Part shown: positions 1-7,283 of the stretch, in pieces | Position numbering within the stretch: position 1 is the stretch's first letter | Layout: each line of letters starts with the position of its first letter | NCBI GenBank assembly: GCA_025056955.1 | Contig: JANWYL010000013.1 | Coordinates: 1-23,980 of the forward strand | Length of the DNA: 23,980 nucleotides | Source of the DNA: Sandaracinaceae bacterium | GTDB lineage: Bacteria; Myxococcota_A; Polyangia; Polyangiales; Sandaracinaceae | Direction: 5' to 3' | The notes under the pieces: generated by a model | The model's input: the letters and a program-made list of their open reading frames with translations, nothing else | Told to the model about the DNA's origin: nothing | Database searches by the model: none | Position numbers and translations under genes: made by a program

Positions 1-1
1 C

Positions 2-661
2 TCTGCCCTCTTTGTTTGGCAAGAACATCGCCCCCTTTCCCTCGTCTGCAAGCGCCACCGCTGCGCCCATGAGCCTCGTTTCGTCGACGACTTCCATGTG
101 GCCGTGCGCATGCCAGAACAGGAGACTTCTTTTGCAGTCGGCGAAATCAGGCGCCTCGATGGCAGTGTGGCGCATGGGGAGCGATTTTTGCGTAACTGGG
201 CTTTTGCAGACGGAAGCGATCGCATCGCCTTGGTATTCGATGGAGGCATTCGCTCCTTGCGCGTGCCCGGCGATCGGTATCTTTCTGCGGAACTTTCACC
301 TCGTGGAGATTGGCTTGTGCTTTGGGGGATGTCGCAAGGCCTGGTCGTGCTCCGCATGCAGGATCAAGCGATGGTTCGGCTGCTAGGCGAAGCGCCGCTT
401 TTTGATCCAGAGGGCAAACTTTTGGCCTTTGCCCGTGGCCGCGACGATGGCCATCGCCTGCTTGAAAGCCGCCTTTTCGTTTTGGAATTTGGCGAAACGC
501 TGAGGCTTTGGCCCATCGATACCGATGGCGCCCCATGCACCCGCCCATCGCTCTCAAAGGTACGGAAAGATCGGAGTGTCCGGCTTTCTGCTCAGTGCGC
601 TCAAAAGCTCCTTTTGGCAGAGCTCCGCCTCCCTGGCGATGAAGGGGTGCTACATAAGTAA
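2..661 (+). CDS. Partial protein, possible TolB/WD40-like beta-propeller (3' end only)
   Basis: The frame is open from the left edge to TAA at 659-661, so the true start lies outside the window; the ATG at 98 is probably internal. About 219 residues are visible. Several short strand-rich units resemble TolB/WD40-type propeller blades: one has SPRGDWLVLW, the next FDPEGKLLAFARG. This is pattern resemblance, not a firm family assignment. No membrane segment or catalytic motif is seen in the visible part. The gene stops 72 bases before boxB on the same strand, and nothing in its sequence ties it to aromatic breakdown. The last 40 residues are basic and look less ordered. Function is unknown; I am confident only that it is coding, from the long open frame and a codon choice like its neighbours. 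Confidence 0.6.
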   Translation, partial: SALFVWQEHRPLSLVCKRHRCAHEPRFVDDFHVAVRMPEQETSFAVGEIRRLDGSVAHGERFLRNWAFADGSDRIALVFDGGIRSLRVPGDRYLSAELSPRGDWLVLWGMSQGLVVLRMQDQAMVRLLGEAPLFDPEGKLLAFARGRDDGHRLLESRLFVLEFGETLRLWPIDTDGAPCTRPSLSKVRKDRSVRLSAQCAQKLLLAELRLPGDEGVLHK

Positions 662-733
662 AAAGTGGCGTGAGCCCTCGCACAAGTGAAATCTCCAAAG
701 GGCCCTAGGCTTATCTAGTAAGGAGCAGTTGCG

Positions 734-2164
734 ATGGCTCTCACAGACTCGATCCCAAACAACGTCGACCTCGGATCGGACAAAAAACTTCTCCGTGCCC
801 TTGAAAAGTGGCAGCCAAACTTTCTTGCATGGTGGAAGGAGATGGGGCCCGAGAGCTTCCAAGAAGACGAGATCTACTTGCGCACTGCAGTTTCGGTCGA
901 TCCCCAAGGATGGGCGCACTACGACTACGTGCGGATGCCCGAGTACCGTTGGGGGATCTTTCTCGTTCCTCAAGAAGAAGGCCGCAAAGTGGGTTTTGGG
1001 GACATGGAAAACGAATCTGCCTGGCAAGAAGTGCCCGGTGAGCTGAGGGGTGTCCTCCGCAGGCTCATCGTCACCCAAGCTGACACAGAGCCGGCCTCGG
1101 TTGAGCAGCAGCGACAGCTCGGAAAAACAGCCCCGTCTCTCTATGACTTGCGTTCCCTCTTTCAGGTAAACGTCGAGGAGGGAAGGCACCTTTGGGCAAT
1201 GGTGCACCTCCTCCACAAGTACTTTGGAAAAGACGGAAGGGATGAAGCCGAAGCGCTGCTTGAGCGGCGTTCAGGCGACCCGGACAAGCCCAGGCTCCTC
1301 AATACCTTTAATGAAAAAACCGAAGAATGGCTTTCGTTTTTTTGCTTCACGATGTTTACTGATCGCGATGGAAAATTTCAACTTGCTGCCTTGAGTGAAT
1401 CGGGCTTTGATCCATTGGCGCGCGCCACAAAATTCATGCTTACGGAGGAAAGCTATCATCTTTTTACGGGCGAAACCGGTATTGAGCGGATCATCCAACG
1501 CACAGTGGAGCTCATGAAAAAGGACCCAAACGAAGACGCGCGGGATCAAGGCGGTATCGACCTTCCAACAATCCAAAAATGGATCAATTTTTGGTTTTCA
1601 AGCTCTTTGGATTTATTTGGAAGTGAAGTGAGTTCAAATGCTGCTGAATATTTTGCTTCTGGATTAAAAGGCCGCTATCGCGAAAGAGAAAAATATACCG
1701 ATCACAAAGCCCTCGACCAGTACTATGAAATCGAAATGCCGGTTGGCACGCAAATCGTCAAAAAAACCGTGCCTTTGCGCAATGCGATGAATGAAATCCT
1801 GCGAGATGAATACATTGCCGACTGCGAACGCGTGCTTCGAAGATGGAATTACGTCATTCAAAAAGCAGGAATACGCTATCAATTGCGGTTCCCAGATCGC
1901 AAATTCAATCGCAAAGTTGGAATATACGCCAATCACTGGTTTACGCCAGAGGGCCAGTTGATCAGCCAAGAAGAATGGCAGGCCCGGCAAGGGGACTGGC
2001 TGCCCACCCCAGCCGATCGGGAATATGTCCGTTCTCTCATGGTGCCTTGTTATGAGCGGGGAAAGATCGCAAATTGGATTGCGCCGCCGCGGCAGGGTGT
2101 AAACGGAAAGCCATTTGATTGGGAATACGTGCGATTCCACCGGAAAAGCACTGTTTTTGTCTAA
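734..2164 (+). CDS. boxB: Benzoyl-CoA 2,3-epoxidase, oxygenase subunit BoxB
   Basis: BoxB is the diiron oxygenase that, with the reductase BoxA, converts benzoyl-CoA to its 2,3-epoxide in the aerobic box pathway; BoxC then opens the ring. At 476 residues it has the normal family length, and recalled Azoarcus BoxB is highly similar along the whole chain, for example TQADTEPASVEQQR near residue 114 and QVNVEEGRHLWAMV near 144. The expected iron ligands are all present with a one-residue offset from the Azoarcus numbering: E119, E149, H152, D210, E239 and H242. An AAGGAG ribosome site at 720-725 sits 8 bases before the ATG. The gene is preceded by a propeller-like gene and meets ruvB tail to tail. 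No boxA, boxC or benzoate-CoA ligase is in the window, so electron supply and pathway role must come from elsewhere. Identity is secure; its pathway context here is not. Confidence 0.95.
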   Translation: MALTDSIPNNVDLGSDKKLLRALEKWQPNFLAWWKEMGPESFQEDEIYLRTAVSVDPQGWAHYDYVRMPEYRWGIFLVPQEEGRKVGFGDMENESAWQEVPGELRGVLRRLIVTQADTEPASVEQQRQLGKTAPSLYDLRSLFQVNVEEGRHLWAMVHLLHKYFGKDGRDEAEALLERRSGDPDKPRLLNTFNEKTEEWLSFFCFTMFTDRDGKFQLAALSESGFDPLARATKFMLTEESYHLFTGETGIERIIQRTVELMKKDPNEDARDQGGIDLPTIQKWINFWFSSSLDLFGSEVSSNAAEYFASGLKGRYREREKYTDHKALDQYYEIEMPVGTQIVKKTVPLRNAMNEILRDEYIADCERVLRRWNYVIQKAGIRYQLRFPDRKFNRKVGIYANHWFTPEGQLISQEEWQARQGDWLPTPADREYVRSLMVPCYERGKIANWIAPPRQGVNGKPFDWEYVRFHRKSTVFV

Positions 2165-3234
2165 AAGAGCGATCCTTGGCTTTTTTTGGGTGGAGAGATC
2201 CGGAGGTGTTCGTAGGCCTTGCGGGTGGCGATCCGGCCTTTGGAGGTGCGTGCGATGAATCCGCTTTGGAGAAGGTAGGGTTCAAACACATCTTCGAGGG
2301 TGTCACGGGGCTCACCCAGGGTAGCCGCAAGGGCGTCGATGCCGACGGGGCCACCTTCATAGCTTTCGATGAGCACCCGCAAAAAGCGGCGGCTCATCTC
2401 ATCAAGCCCTGCCTCATCGATATCGAGTCGCTCGAGCGCTTGGCGGGTCGTGGGAAGATCCAGGCGGCCGTTGCCAAGGACTTGGGCAAAATCGCGTACC
2501 CGACGGAGCAGGCGATTGGCAATCCGGGGGGTGCCCCTTGAGCGACGAGCGATCTCAAAGGCGGCTTTTTCGTCGATTGCGACGCCAAGAATCGAGGCGC
2601 TCCGGAGAACGATTTGGCAGAGGTCTTGGGGGTCGTAGTAATCGAGGCGAAGCTCGATTCCAAAACGCGAAAGCAACGGGCCTGTGAGCAGGCCTGTGCG
2701 GGTTGTGGCCCCAACCAAGGTAAAGGGCGAAAGAGGAATGCGAATCACGTTGGCCATGGGGCCTTCGCCTTGGACGAGGTCGATGCGGTAGTCTTCCATC
2801 GCGGTGTAGAGGTTTTCTTCGACCACGCTTGAGAGGCGATGAATCTCATCGATGAAGAGCACGTCACGGGGCCCAAGGCGTGTCAAAAGGGCAGCAAGCT
2901 GGCCCCTGTGCTCGATGGCCGGAGCGTGGGCGAGATGGAGCTGGACGCCGAGCTCTTCAGCCAAAATGAAGGCGAGGGTGGTTTTGCCAAGCCCAGGCGG
3001 CCCTGAAATCAGCACATGATCAAGGGCATTGTTCCGACTTCTCGCAGCTTCAATGTAAACGCGCAGGTTTTCGGTGAGGCGGCGTTGTCCGATGAATTCA
3101 GAAAGGCGCAAAGGACGTAGAGGCGCTTCAACCCGCTGTTCTTCTTCGAGGGGAAGGGGATCAAGGGAAGATGGGAGCTTTTGAGGGGGAGGCTCGAGGA
3201 TGTTTTGGACAAGGGAACGCTTGCGTCTGGGCAC
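2161..3234 (-). CDS. ruvB: Holliday junction branch migration ATPase RuvB
   Basis: RuvB is the hexameric AAA+ motor that drives branch migration on Holliday junctions bound by RuvA. The 357-residue product has Walker A GPPGLGKTT (78-86), Walker B LFIDEIHRL (126-134), the GATTRTG sensor stretch, the arginine finger in LLSRFGI (R190) and a C-terminal winged-helix region with the usual GLDEMSRRFLR and GGPVGIDALA stretches. The start is GTG at 3234, with AGGTGG just upstream; it gives an N-terminus about 16 residues longer than E. coli RuvB, proline-rich and basic. The gene follows ruvA after a 9-base gap, so the two are certainly cotranscribed. Its TAG stop overlaps the boxB TAA within the four bases CTAA at 2161-2164, leaving no room for a terminator between the convergent genes. 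Confidence 0.97.
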   Translation of the reverse strand: MPRRKRSLVQNILEPPPQKLPSSLDPLPLEEEQRVEAPLRPLRLSEFIGQRRLTENLRVYIEAARSRNNALDHVLISGPPGLGKTTLAFILAEELGVQLHLAHAPAIEHRGQLAALLTRLGPRDVLFIDEIHRLSSVVEENLYTAMEDYRIDLVQGEGPMANVIRIPLSPFTLVGATTRTGLLTGPLLSRFGIELRLDYYDPQDLCQIVLRSASILGVAIDEKAAFEIARRSRGTPRIANRLLRRVRDFAQVLGNGRLDLPTTRQALERLDIDEAGLDEMSRRFLRVLIESYEGGPVGIDALAATLGEPRDTLEDVFEPYLLQSGFIARTSKGRIATRKAYEHLRISPPKKSQGSLF

Positions 3235-3243
3235 GATCCACCT

Positions 3244-3864
3244 CTAGATGGTCATCGAGGCCAGGGCTTCTTTGATGAGCTCGGGGAGGGTTTTCCCCTG
3301 CGCATGGGGCGCAATCCGAGCCACGGCTTGTTGGGCTTCTTCTGGTCGAAATCCCATCGAAACGAGCGCACGAAGCACTTCTGTGAGGGATGGAGCGAGG
3401 GCAGAAGGGGCTCCGCCAGAGCTTAGAGAAACCGAATTGCCTTGGGATTGATCGGCCGAAAGAGGAAGCAATTTGCGTTGAAGTGTGAGAAGGCGCTCGG
3501 CAAGCTTTGGGCCGATTCCAGGGACTTGTTGAAGGACTTTGCGGTCCTTTTGCAGCAACGCCAAGCGGAAGCTTTCCGCATCGAAATGGCTTAAAATCGA
3601 GAAGGCGAGCGTGGGGCCAATTGAGGGGACTTCAAGCAAGAGACGAAAAAGGGCGCGGTCTTCCATGGTTAAAAAGCCGTATAGCCTAACCGCAAAATAC
3701 TCTCCCACTTCAGTGTGGATGTAAAGAATTGCTTCACGAGGAGGGTGGGGGAGGCGGGGTAAGGCAGAGCTTGGGACCTTCACTTCCCATCCAATCCCAT
3801 TCGTTTCGATGATCACACCCTCTTCTGAGCGCTCAACCACAGGGCCCCGAAGCCGTCCGAGCAT
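3244..3864 (-). CDS. ruvA: Holliday junction DNA helicase subunit RuvA
   Basis: RuvA binds the four-way junction as a tetramer and loads RuvB. The 206-residue product has all three domains: an OB-fold N-terminus starting MLGRLRGPVV and carrying IETNGIGWEV; two helix-hairpin-helix motifs, VPSIGPTLAF (79-88) and QVPGIGPKLAERLL (113-126); then a flexible linker and a UBA-like C-terminal domain (EVLRALVSMGFRPEEAQQAV) that contacts RuvB. The first hairpin is slightly off consensus, with PSIGPT where SGIGPK is common. The start is ATG at 3864, without a clear ribosome site. It lies 15 bases after the stop of the GH10-like lipoprotein gene, so all three genes probably share a transcript. The ruvC gene often found just upstream is not here. 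Confidence 0.97.
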   Translation of the reverse strand: MLGRLRGPVVERSEEGVIIETNGIGWEVKVPSSALPRLPHPPREAILYIHTEVGEYFAVRLYGFLTMEDRALFRLLLEVPSIGPTLAFSILSHFDAESFRLALLQKDRKVLQQVPGIGPKLAERLLTLQRKLLPLSADQSQGNSVSLSSGGAPSALAPSLTEVLRALVSMGFRPEEAQQAVARIAPHAQGKTLPELIKEALASMTI

Positions 3865-3879
3865 CGCGCAAAGGTATAC

Positions 3880-5526
3880 TCATTCGAGCACGATGCGCAC
3901 CCCTTGGCTCTCAATTGCGCCTTTTAAGACAGAAGCGAGTGCCCACTCCCCTGCTTCGAGGGTGATCGTGCGCTCGGTTGGAGGGATGATGCGGACAAGC
4001 ACCCACTGGCCAGAGGTGCGGCGATAGAGGGTATAGGCCCGAAGACCGCGGGGCGTGGGGTGAGAGAGGCGAATGCTGCGTCCTTCGCGCTCCACGATGG
4101 GGGGGGAGACGCGCGTCGAAGAAAGCCGCGGAATCGGAGGAGGAAGGGCCGGGCGGCTGTAGAGGCGCTCCATTGCGTTTGTGATCCCAAGGGTGTTTTG
4201 AGCGATCTGGCGGTAGCGGAAAAAAAGACTGCCTTTGAGAGGGCTTGAGGTGCCGATCTCCCGAACAATTCGCACCTGCGTTTCGATTTCTGCGACCGTC
4301 CATGCAGGTGAGGAACCCAAACGATGGAGGGCGTGGCCGATGAAGAGATTTTCGTGAATGTCTGCACGCTCGCTCCACCAGCGCGCAAGCGGCTCGAAGG
4401 CTTGGGCTGTTTGCGTCGTGGGCCAATAGAGCTGGGGGGCGAGGTAGTCAAGCCAATTTTCTCTGAGCCATCGGGGAGCGTCGCAATAAATCGTCTCATA
4501 GGCGTCAAGCCCTCGGATGCCTGGGGGCATGCCAGGACGATAGATGCCAAAGGGGGAGACCCCAAAGCGGACATCGGGGTGGTTGCGGCGCAAGTCCTCA
4601 TAGACGCCGCGAATGAGGGCATTTACGTTTTCACGCCGCCAATCGGAACGGGAAAGGGTTCCGCCCGAAGCCAGGTAGGCGTTATAGCTCGCATCGTCAG
4701 GAAAAGGTGTTCGGCTCGAGTCGGGATAGGGGTAGAAGTAGTCGTCAAAGTGGATGCCATCGATGTCATAACGGGAAGCGATATCCTCAATCACCATCCG
4801 CACGTGGTTGCGGACAGCTTCAGCGCCTGGATCCATGATAACCATCGAATCGTAGCGAATCGCATGCGCTGAGAGGGTGCGTGTTGGATGATTGGGTGCT
4901 GTTGGGGTTGAGGCATTGGCGAGGCCGCGGTATGGATTCAACCAGGCGTGCACTTCGATCCCACGCGCATGGGCGAGCTCAATGAGAATCGCGAGGGGGT
5001 CGTAGCCTGGATCCCTCCCTTGCGTTCCGCTCAAAAAACGGCTCCACGGTTCGATGGTTGAGGCATAGAGCGCATCGGATTCAGGGCGGACCTGAAAAAA
5101 GATTGCGTTTAACCCAGTACGGGCAACCCTTTCAACGATTTGCTCAAGCTCTTCCCGCGCTGCGTTTGGTGCTAATCCGCTCCGGCTTGGAAAATCGAGG
5201 TTGAAAACAGTGGCCACCCACACCCCTCGCATTTCGCGAGGGTGACTGACTTCAACCAAATCGGAAGAAGGTGCGTCGTTTGGAACAAATCCATCTTGGG
5301 CCATGTTCGAGGCATCAGTGGGTGAATCGATGGAGGAATCGAGCGCATCGAGCGATGAATCGGTGGGCGAGGCGTCAAGAGAGCTGTCTTCATGGTTTTG
5401 GTTCGATCCATCGGGCGGAGCAGAGGATCCGCAAGCCATCACCAATGGGAAAAAAGAAAAGAGCCGCTTGCTCCATGCAGAAGGCGAGAGCAGAGGCGCT
5501 TGCCCTTGAACGTATCGCCACCTCAT
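3880..5526 (-). CDS. Glycosyl hydrolase-like 10 (DUF187) lipoprotein
   Basis: The core (about residues 98-416 from this start) is the TIM-barrel family GHL10/DUF187: REMRGVWVATVFNLDFPS, then NAIFFQVRPESDALYAS, HAWLNPYRG, DGIHFDDYFYPYP and DYLAPQLYW. Family members are thought to act on cell-wall or surface glycans, but few have a known substrate. A lipoprotein signal ending LVMAC puts C32 as the lipidated residue, followed by an Asp/Ser-rich linker with repeated SSLDA-like units. The carboxyl end resembles a small fibronectin-like beta domain. The frame opens farther up at TTG 5613, but neither that TTG nor the ATG at 5526 has a clear ribosome site; 5526 gives the more normal signal peptide. 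The gene lies 15 bases ahead of ruvA on the same strand, a pairing with no obvious functional logic. Family is firm, substrate unknown. Confidence 0.85.
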   Translation of the reverse strand: MRWRYVQGQAPLLSPSAWSKRLFSFFPLVMACGSSAPPDGSNQNHEDSSLDASPTDSSLDALDSSIDSPTDASNMAQDGFVPNDAPSSDLVEVSHPREMRGVWVATVFNLDFPSRSGLAPNAAREELEQIVERVARTGLNAIFFQVRPESDALYASTIEPWSRFLSGTQGRDPGYDPLAILIELAHARGIEVHAWLNPYRGLANASTPTAPNHPTRTLSAHAIRYDSMVIMDPGAEAVRNHVRMVIEDIASRYDIDGIHFDDYFYPYPDSSRTPFPDDASYNAYLASGGTLSRSDWRRENVNALIRGVYEDLRRNHPDVRFGVSPFGIYRPGMPPGIRGLDAYETIYCDAPRWLRENWLDYLAPQLYWPTTQTAQAFEPLARWWSERADIHENLFIGHALHRLGSSPAWTVAEIETQVRIVREIGTSSPLKGSLFFRYRQIAQNTLGITNAMERLYSRPALPPPIPRLSSTRVSPPIVEREGRSIRLSHPTPRGLRAYTLYRRTSGQWVLVRIIPPTERTITLEAGEWALASVLKGAIESQGVRIVLE

Positions 5527-5636
5527 GCTGAGAACATACAGCCCAAAAGCCAGAGGGGGAAAGGCTCTGGGAAGGCTCAGAAGATTCTCAAAGAAAAAGG
5601 GCTGCTTGGGCAAGGCGTTTTTGATATGTGATCAAC

Positions 5637-6167
5637 ATGGTCATTATCGCTTTCCCGGACGCCGAAATCCGGGTTTACACCCTTAAAGAAGGGCTCTTTT
5701 CAGCGCTTGGACATGACCTCGAAATTTTGGTTGAGCGTTTTGAAATCAAGCTGGAAGGTGCAACTTTGAGCGTTTCAGTCGACCCCAAGAGCCTCAAGGT
5801 ACTCCACGCCCTCTCAAGTGGGCGTCCAATCCCATCAGCCCTTTCGGAACGGGACAAGCGTTCGATCGAAGAAACGATTGCCCGCGAGGTGCTGCAAGTG
5901 GATCGCTACCCCCGCATCCTTTACAGGGCCACGCTGCGATGGGAGGGGGGGCTGCCTTTTCTCGATGGAACGCTCGAACTCTGTGGAGTGACACGAAAAG
6001 TTGCTTTTTCTGCCAGAAAAGCAAGCGAGTGGTACGTTGCACGTGTGCGCTTGCATCAACCCGACTTTGGGATTAGGCCTTACTCGGCTCTTTTCGGTGC
6101 TTTGCGGATCCAACCCGATGTCGAAGTCGAAGCCAAAGTGCTGGTTGAAAGAATTGCTCAGGGATAA
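5637..6167 (+). CDS. YceI-like domain protein, no signal peptide
   Basis: The protein has the features of the YceI family (lipocalin-like beta barrel that binds isoprenoid or amphiphilic ligands): an early strand with FSALGHDLEI, a central helix ERDKRSIEETIAREVLQ, RYPRILYRAT, the strand pair DGTLELCGVTRKVAF, and the ending FGIRPYSALFGALRIQPDVEV. YceI proteins are often periplasmic, yet this one begins directly with MVIIAFPDAEIRV and has no signal peptide, so it is probably cytoplasmic. The frame also allows a GTG nine bases earlier (5628). Neither start has a good ribosome site; I prefer the ATG for fold reasons. It is divergent from the GH10-like lipoprotein gene, with about 110 bases between the chosen starts that must hold both promoters. 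The ligand is unknown. Confidence 0.8.
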   Translation: MVIIAFPDAEIRVYTLKEGLFSALGHDLEILVERFEIKLEGATLSVSVDPKSLKVLHALSSGRPIPSALSERDKRSIEETIAREVLQVDRYPRILYRATLRWEGGLPFLDGTLELCGVTRKVAFSARKASEWYVARVRLHQPDFGIRPYSALFGALRIQPDVEVEAKVLVERIAQG

Positions 6168-6354
6168 ATAATGCGTTCAAGCCATGGGAGCAGATTGCAC
6201 CTTGGTGAGGTTGCAGATAGATTTAGGGTAAAAGAAAAATGAAGGGGAACTTGGCGATTGGTTAGACGAATTGATGGGTACAGTCCGGTTGGCTTTGAAA
6301 GCGATTGGCTTTGAAACACTTAGGCTCAGAATGGTTAAGGAGTAAAGAAGTGCG
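6168..6354. other. Intergenic leader with a short tandem repeat
   Basis: There is no gene here. The stretch is A/G-rich around 6230-6245 and contains a 12-base unit, TTGGCTTTGAAA, twice (6289-6300 and 6305-6316) with a 16-base period. An AAGGAG ribosome site at 6337-6342 lies 12 bases before the ATG of the next gene. I cannot place a convincing -35/-10 pair. Confidence 0.5.
6289..6316 (+). repeat. Two tandem copies of TTGGCTTTGAAA, period 16
   Basis: Two exact 12-base copies at 6289-6300 and 6305-6316 are separated by four bases. They lie 39 bases before the start of the 265-residue protein gene, where a regulator could bind. It may equally be a chance duplication. Confidence 0.6.
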
Positions 6355-7152
6355 ATGAGTGAAGGTTCAAAGATCCCTGTTATTCGCCGCCGACCTGTAT
6401 CAGAGCCCAAGGGCACTGAAGCGGGCCAGGAAAATCAAGAGGGAGCGATTCGGGAGGGCCTTGCGACTTCCTCTGCTCGCTCTTCTCTCCAGGATGGATC
6501 CCGCCAGCCAGGGCAGAGTGGCTCAAGCAAGGCTTCTGCTGGCCGTAACCAAAAGGCGAAACCTGCAACGACTGCAATCGCAGCGCCTCGCGAAGAGATG
6601 ATCACTCCCTCGCGGCCCATCTTGAGGGAAGCCCCAATTGTGCCACCCAAATCAAGGAGTTTTGGCAAGCGAAGCCGCCGATATGGGCCTCGCCGCAGGC
6701 GCCAACATGCCCGCTTCCCCAGGCCCCCTCGCTTTCAAATGCCCCCCAAGCCAAGGCCTCCGGAGCCTGTGGAGCCCATCGATGAGCGGATGGTGCGCGT
6801 TCTTCGAGCAGTGGTCGATATGACGGCCCGCAATGCGGCACTCCCAAGAACAAAGGAAGACCCTGATTTTGTGCCGGGTGCAGGATATCGGGATATCCGA
6901 CGGGCCCTTGCCTTGACCTGGCCCGAAGTGCGGAGTGCTGTGCGCCGGATGAAGCCTCACGGCCTGCTCAAGGTGGCTCGTTTCTACGGTCGCTTCGGGC
7001 CAATTTTCGTTGCCACAGACTATGGCCAAGCGGTTCTCGAAGCAGCGGAAGCAGGGCAGCCCTTCCCTGAGCCCCCGGAAGCAGTCAAGCGGGCCCTCGG
7101 AGAAGCCAAGCTTGCATGGGAAAAGTGGCAGGCAGAGCACGCTGTCGATTGA
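6355..7152 (+). CDS. Hypothetical protein: basic disordered N-terminus, possible winged helix
   Basis: I do not recognise this 265-residue protein. Residues 1-137 are low complexity, rich in Arg, Pro, Ser and Gln, with a very basic run near 106-136 (RRYGPRRRRQ, then proline-rich), and look disordered. From about 145 there is a compact helical segment: MVRVLRAVVDMTARN, YRDIRRALALTWPEVRSAVRRM, then GLLKVARFYGRFGPIFVATDYG. The helix-turn-helix-wing order suggests a DNA- or RNA-binding winged helix; this is inference from pattern only. The C-terminus ends in an amphipathic helix. An AAGGAG lies 12 bases before the ATG. The gene stands alone between a YceI-like gene and tRNA-Gln and ends 8 bases before the tRNA promoter's -35 box. 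No transmembrane or secretion signal is seen. Confidence 0.75.
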   Translation: MSEGSKIPVIRRRPVSEPKGTEAGQENQEGAIREGLATSSARSSLQDGSRQPGQSGSSKASAGRNQKAKPATTAIAAPREEMITPSRPILREAPIVPPKSRSFGKRSRRYGPRRRRQHARFPRPPRFQMPPKPRPPEPVEPIDERMVRVLRAVVDMTARNAALPRTKEDPDFVPGAGYRDIRRALALTWPEVRSAVRRMKPHGLLKVARFYGRFGPIFVATDYGQAVLEAAEAGQPFPEPPEAVKRALGEAKLAWEKWQAEHAVD

Positions 7153-7159
7153 TCTCTGC

Positions 7160-7186
7160 TTGACATGCTTCGTTCTGCTGCATAAG
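7160..7186 (+). promoter_or_regulatory. Likely sigma-70 promoter of tRNA-Gln
   Basis: A perfect TTGACA at 7160-7165 is followed after 15 bases by CATAAG at 7181-7186 (4 of 6 matches). The tRNA begins 13 bases after it. The spacing is shorter than the usual 17, so the -10 call is tentative. Confidence 0.5.
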
Positions 7187-7198
7187 CTGCCCACCACT

Positions 7199-7269
7199 TC
7201 CGGTGTCGTCTAATGGCAGGACAGTGGACTTTGGATCCACGAATGATGGTTCGAATCCATCCACCGGAG
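7199..7269 (+). tRNA. tRNA-Gln (anticodon TTG)
   Basis: A full cloverleaf folds by eye. The acceptor TCCGGTG pairs with CACCGGA; the D-stem is GTCT/GGAC; the anticodon stem GTGGA/TCCAC holds loop CTTTGGA with anticodon TTG; the T-arm is GATGG-TTCGAAT-CCATC; the discriminator is G. CCA is not encoded, since GTT follows, so it must be added after transcription. It reads CAA, and CAG by wobble. Confidence 0.95.
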
Positions 7270-7283
7270 TTTGAGGGCAAAGG

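Noticed and set aside
2119..2541. Plus-strand open frame across the end of boxB and ruvB
   Set aside because: It is a mirror of the ruvB coding sequence; ruvB is complete and certain.
4324..4872. Plus-strand open frame of 182 codons
   Set aside because: It lies antisense to the GH10-like gene, whose motifs cover the same bases.
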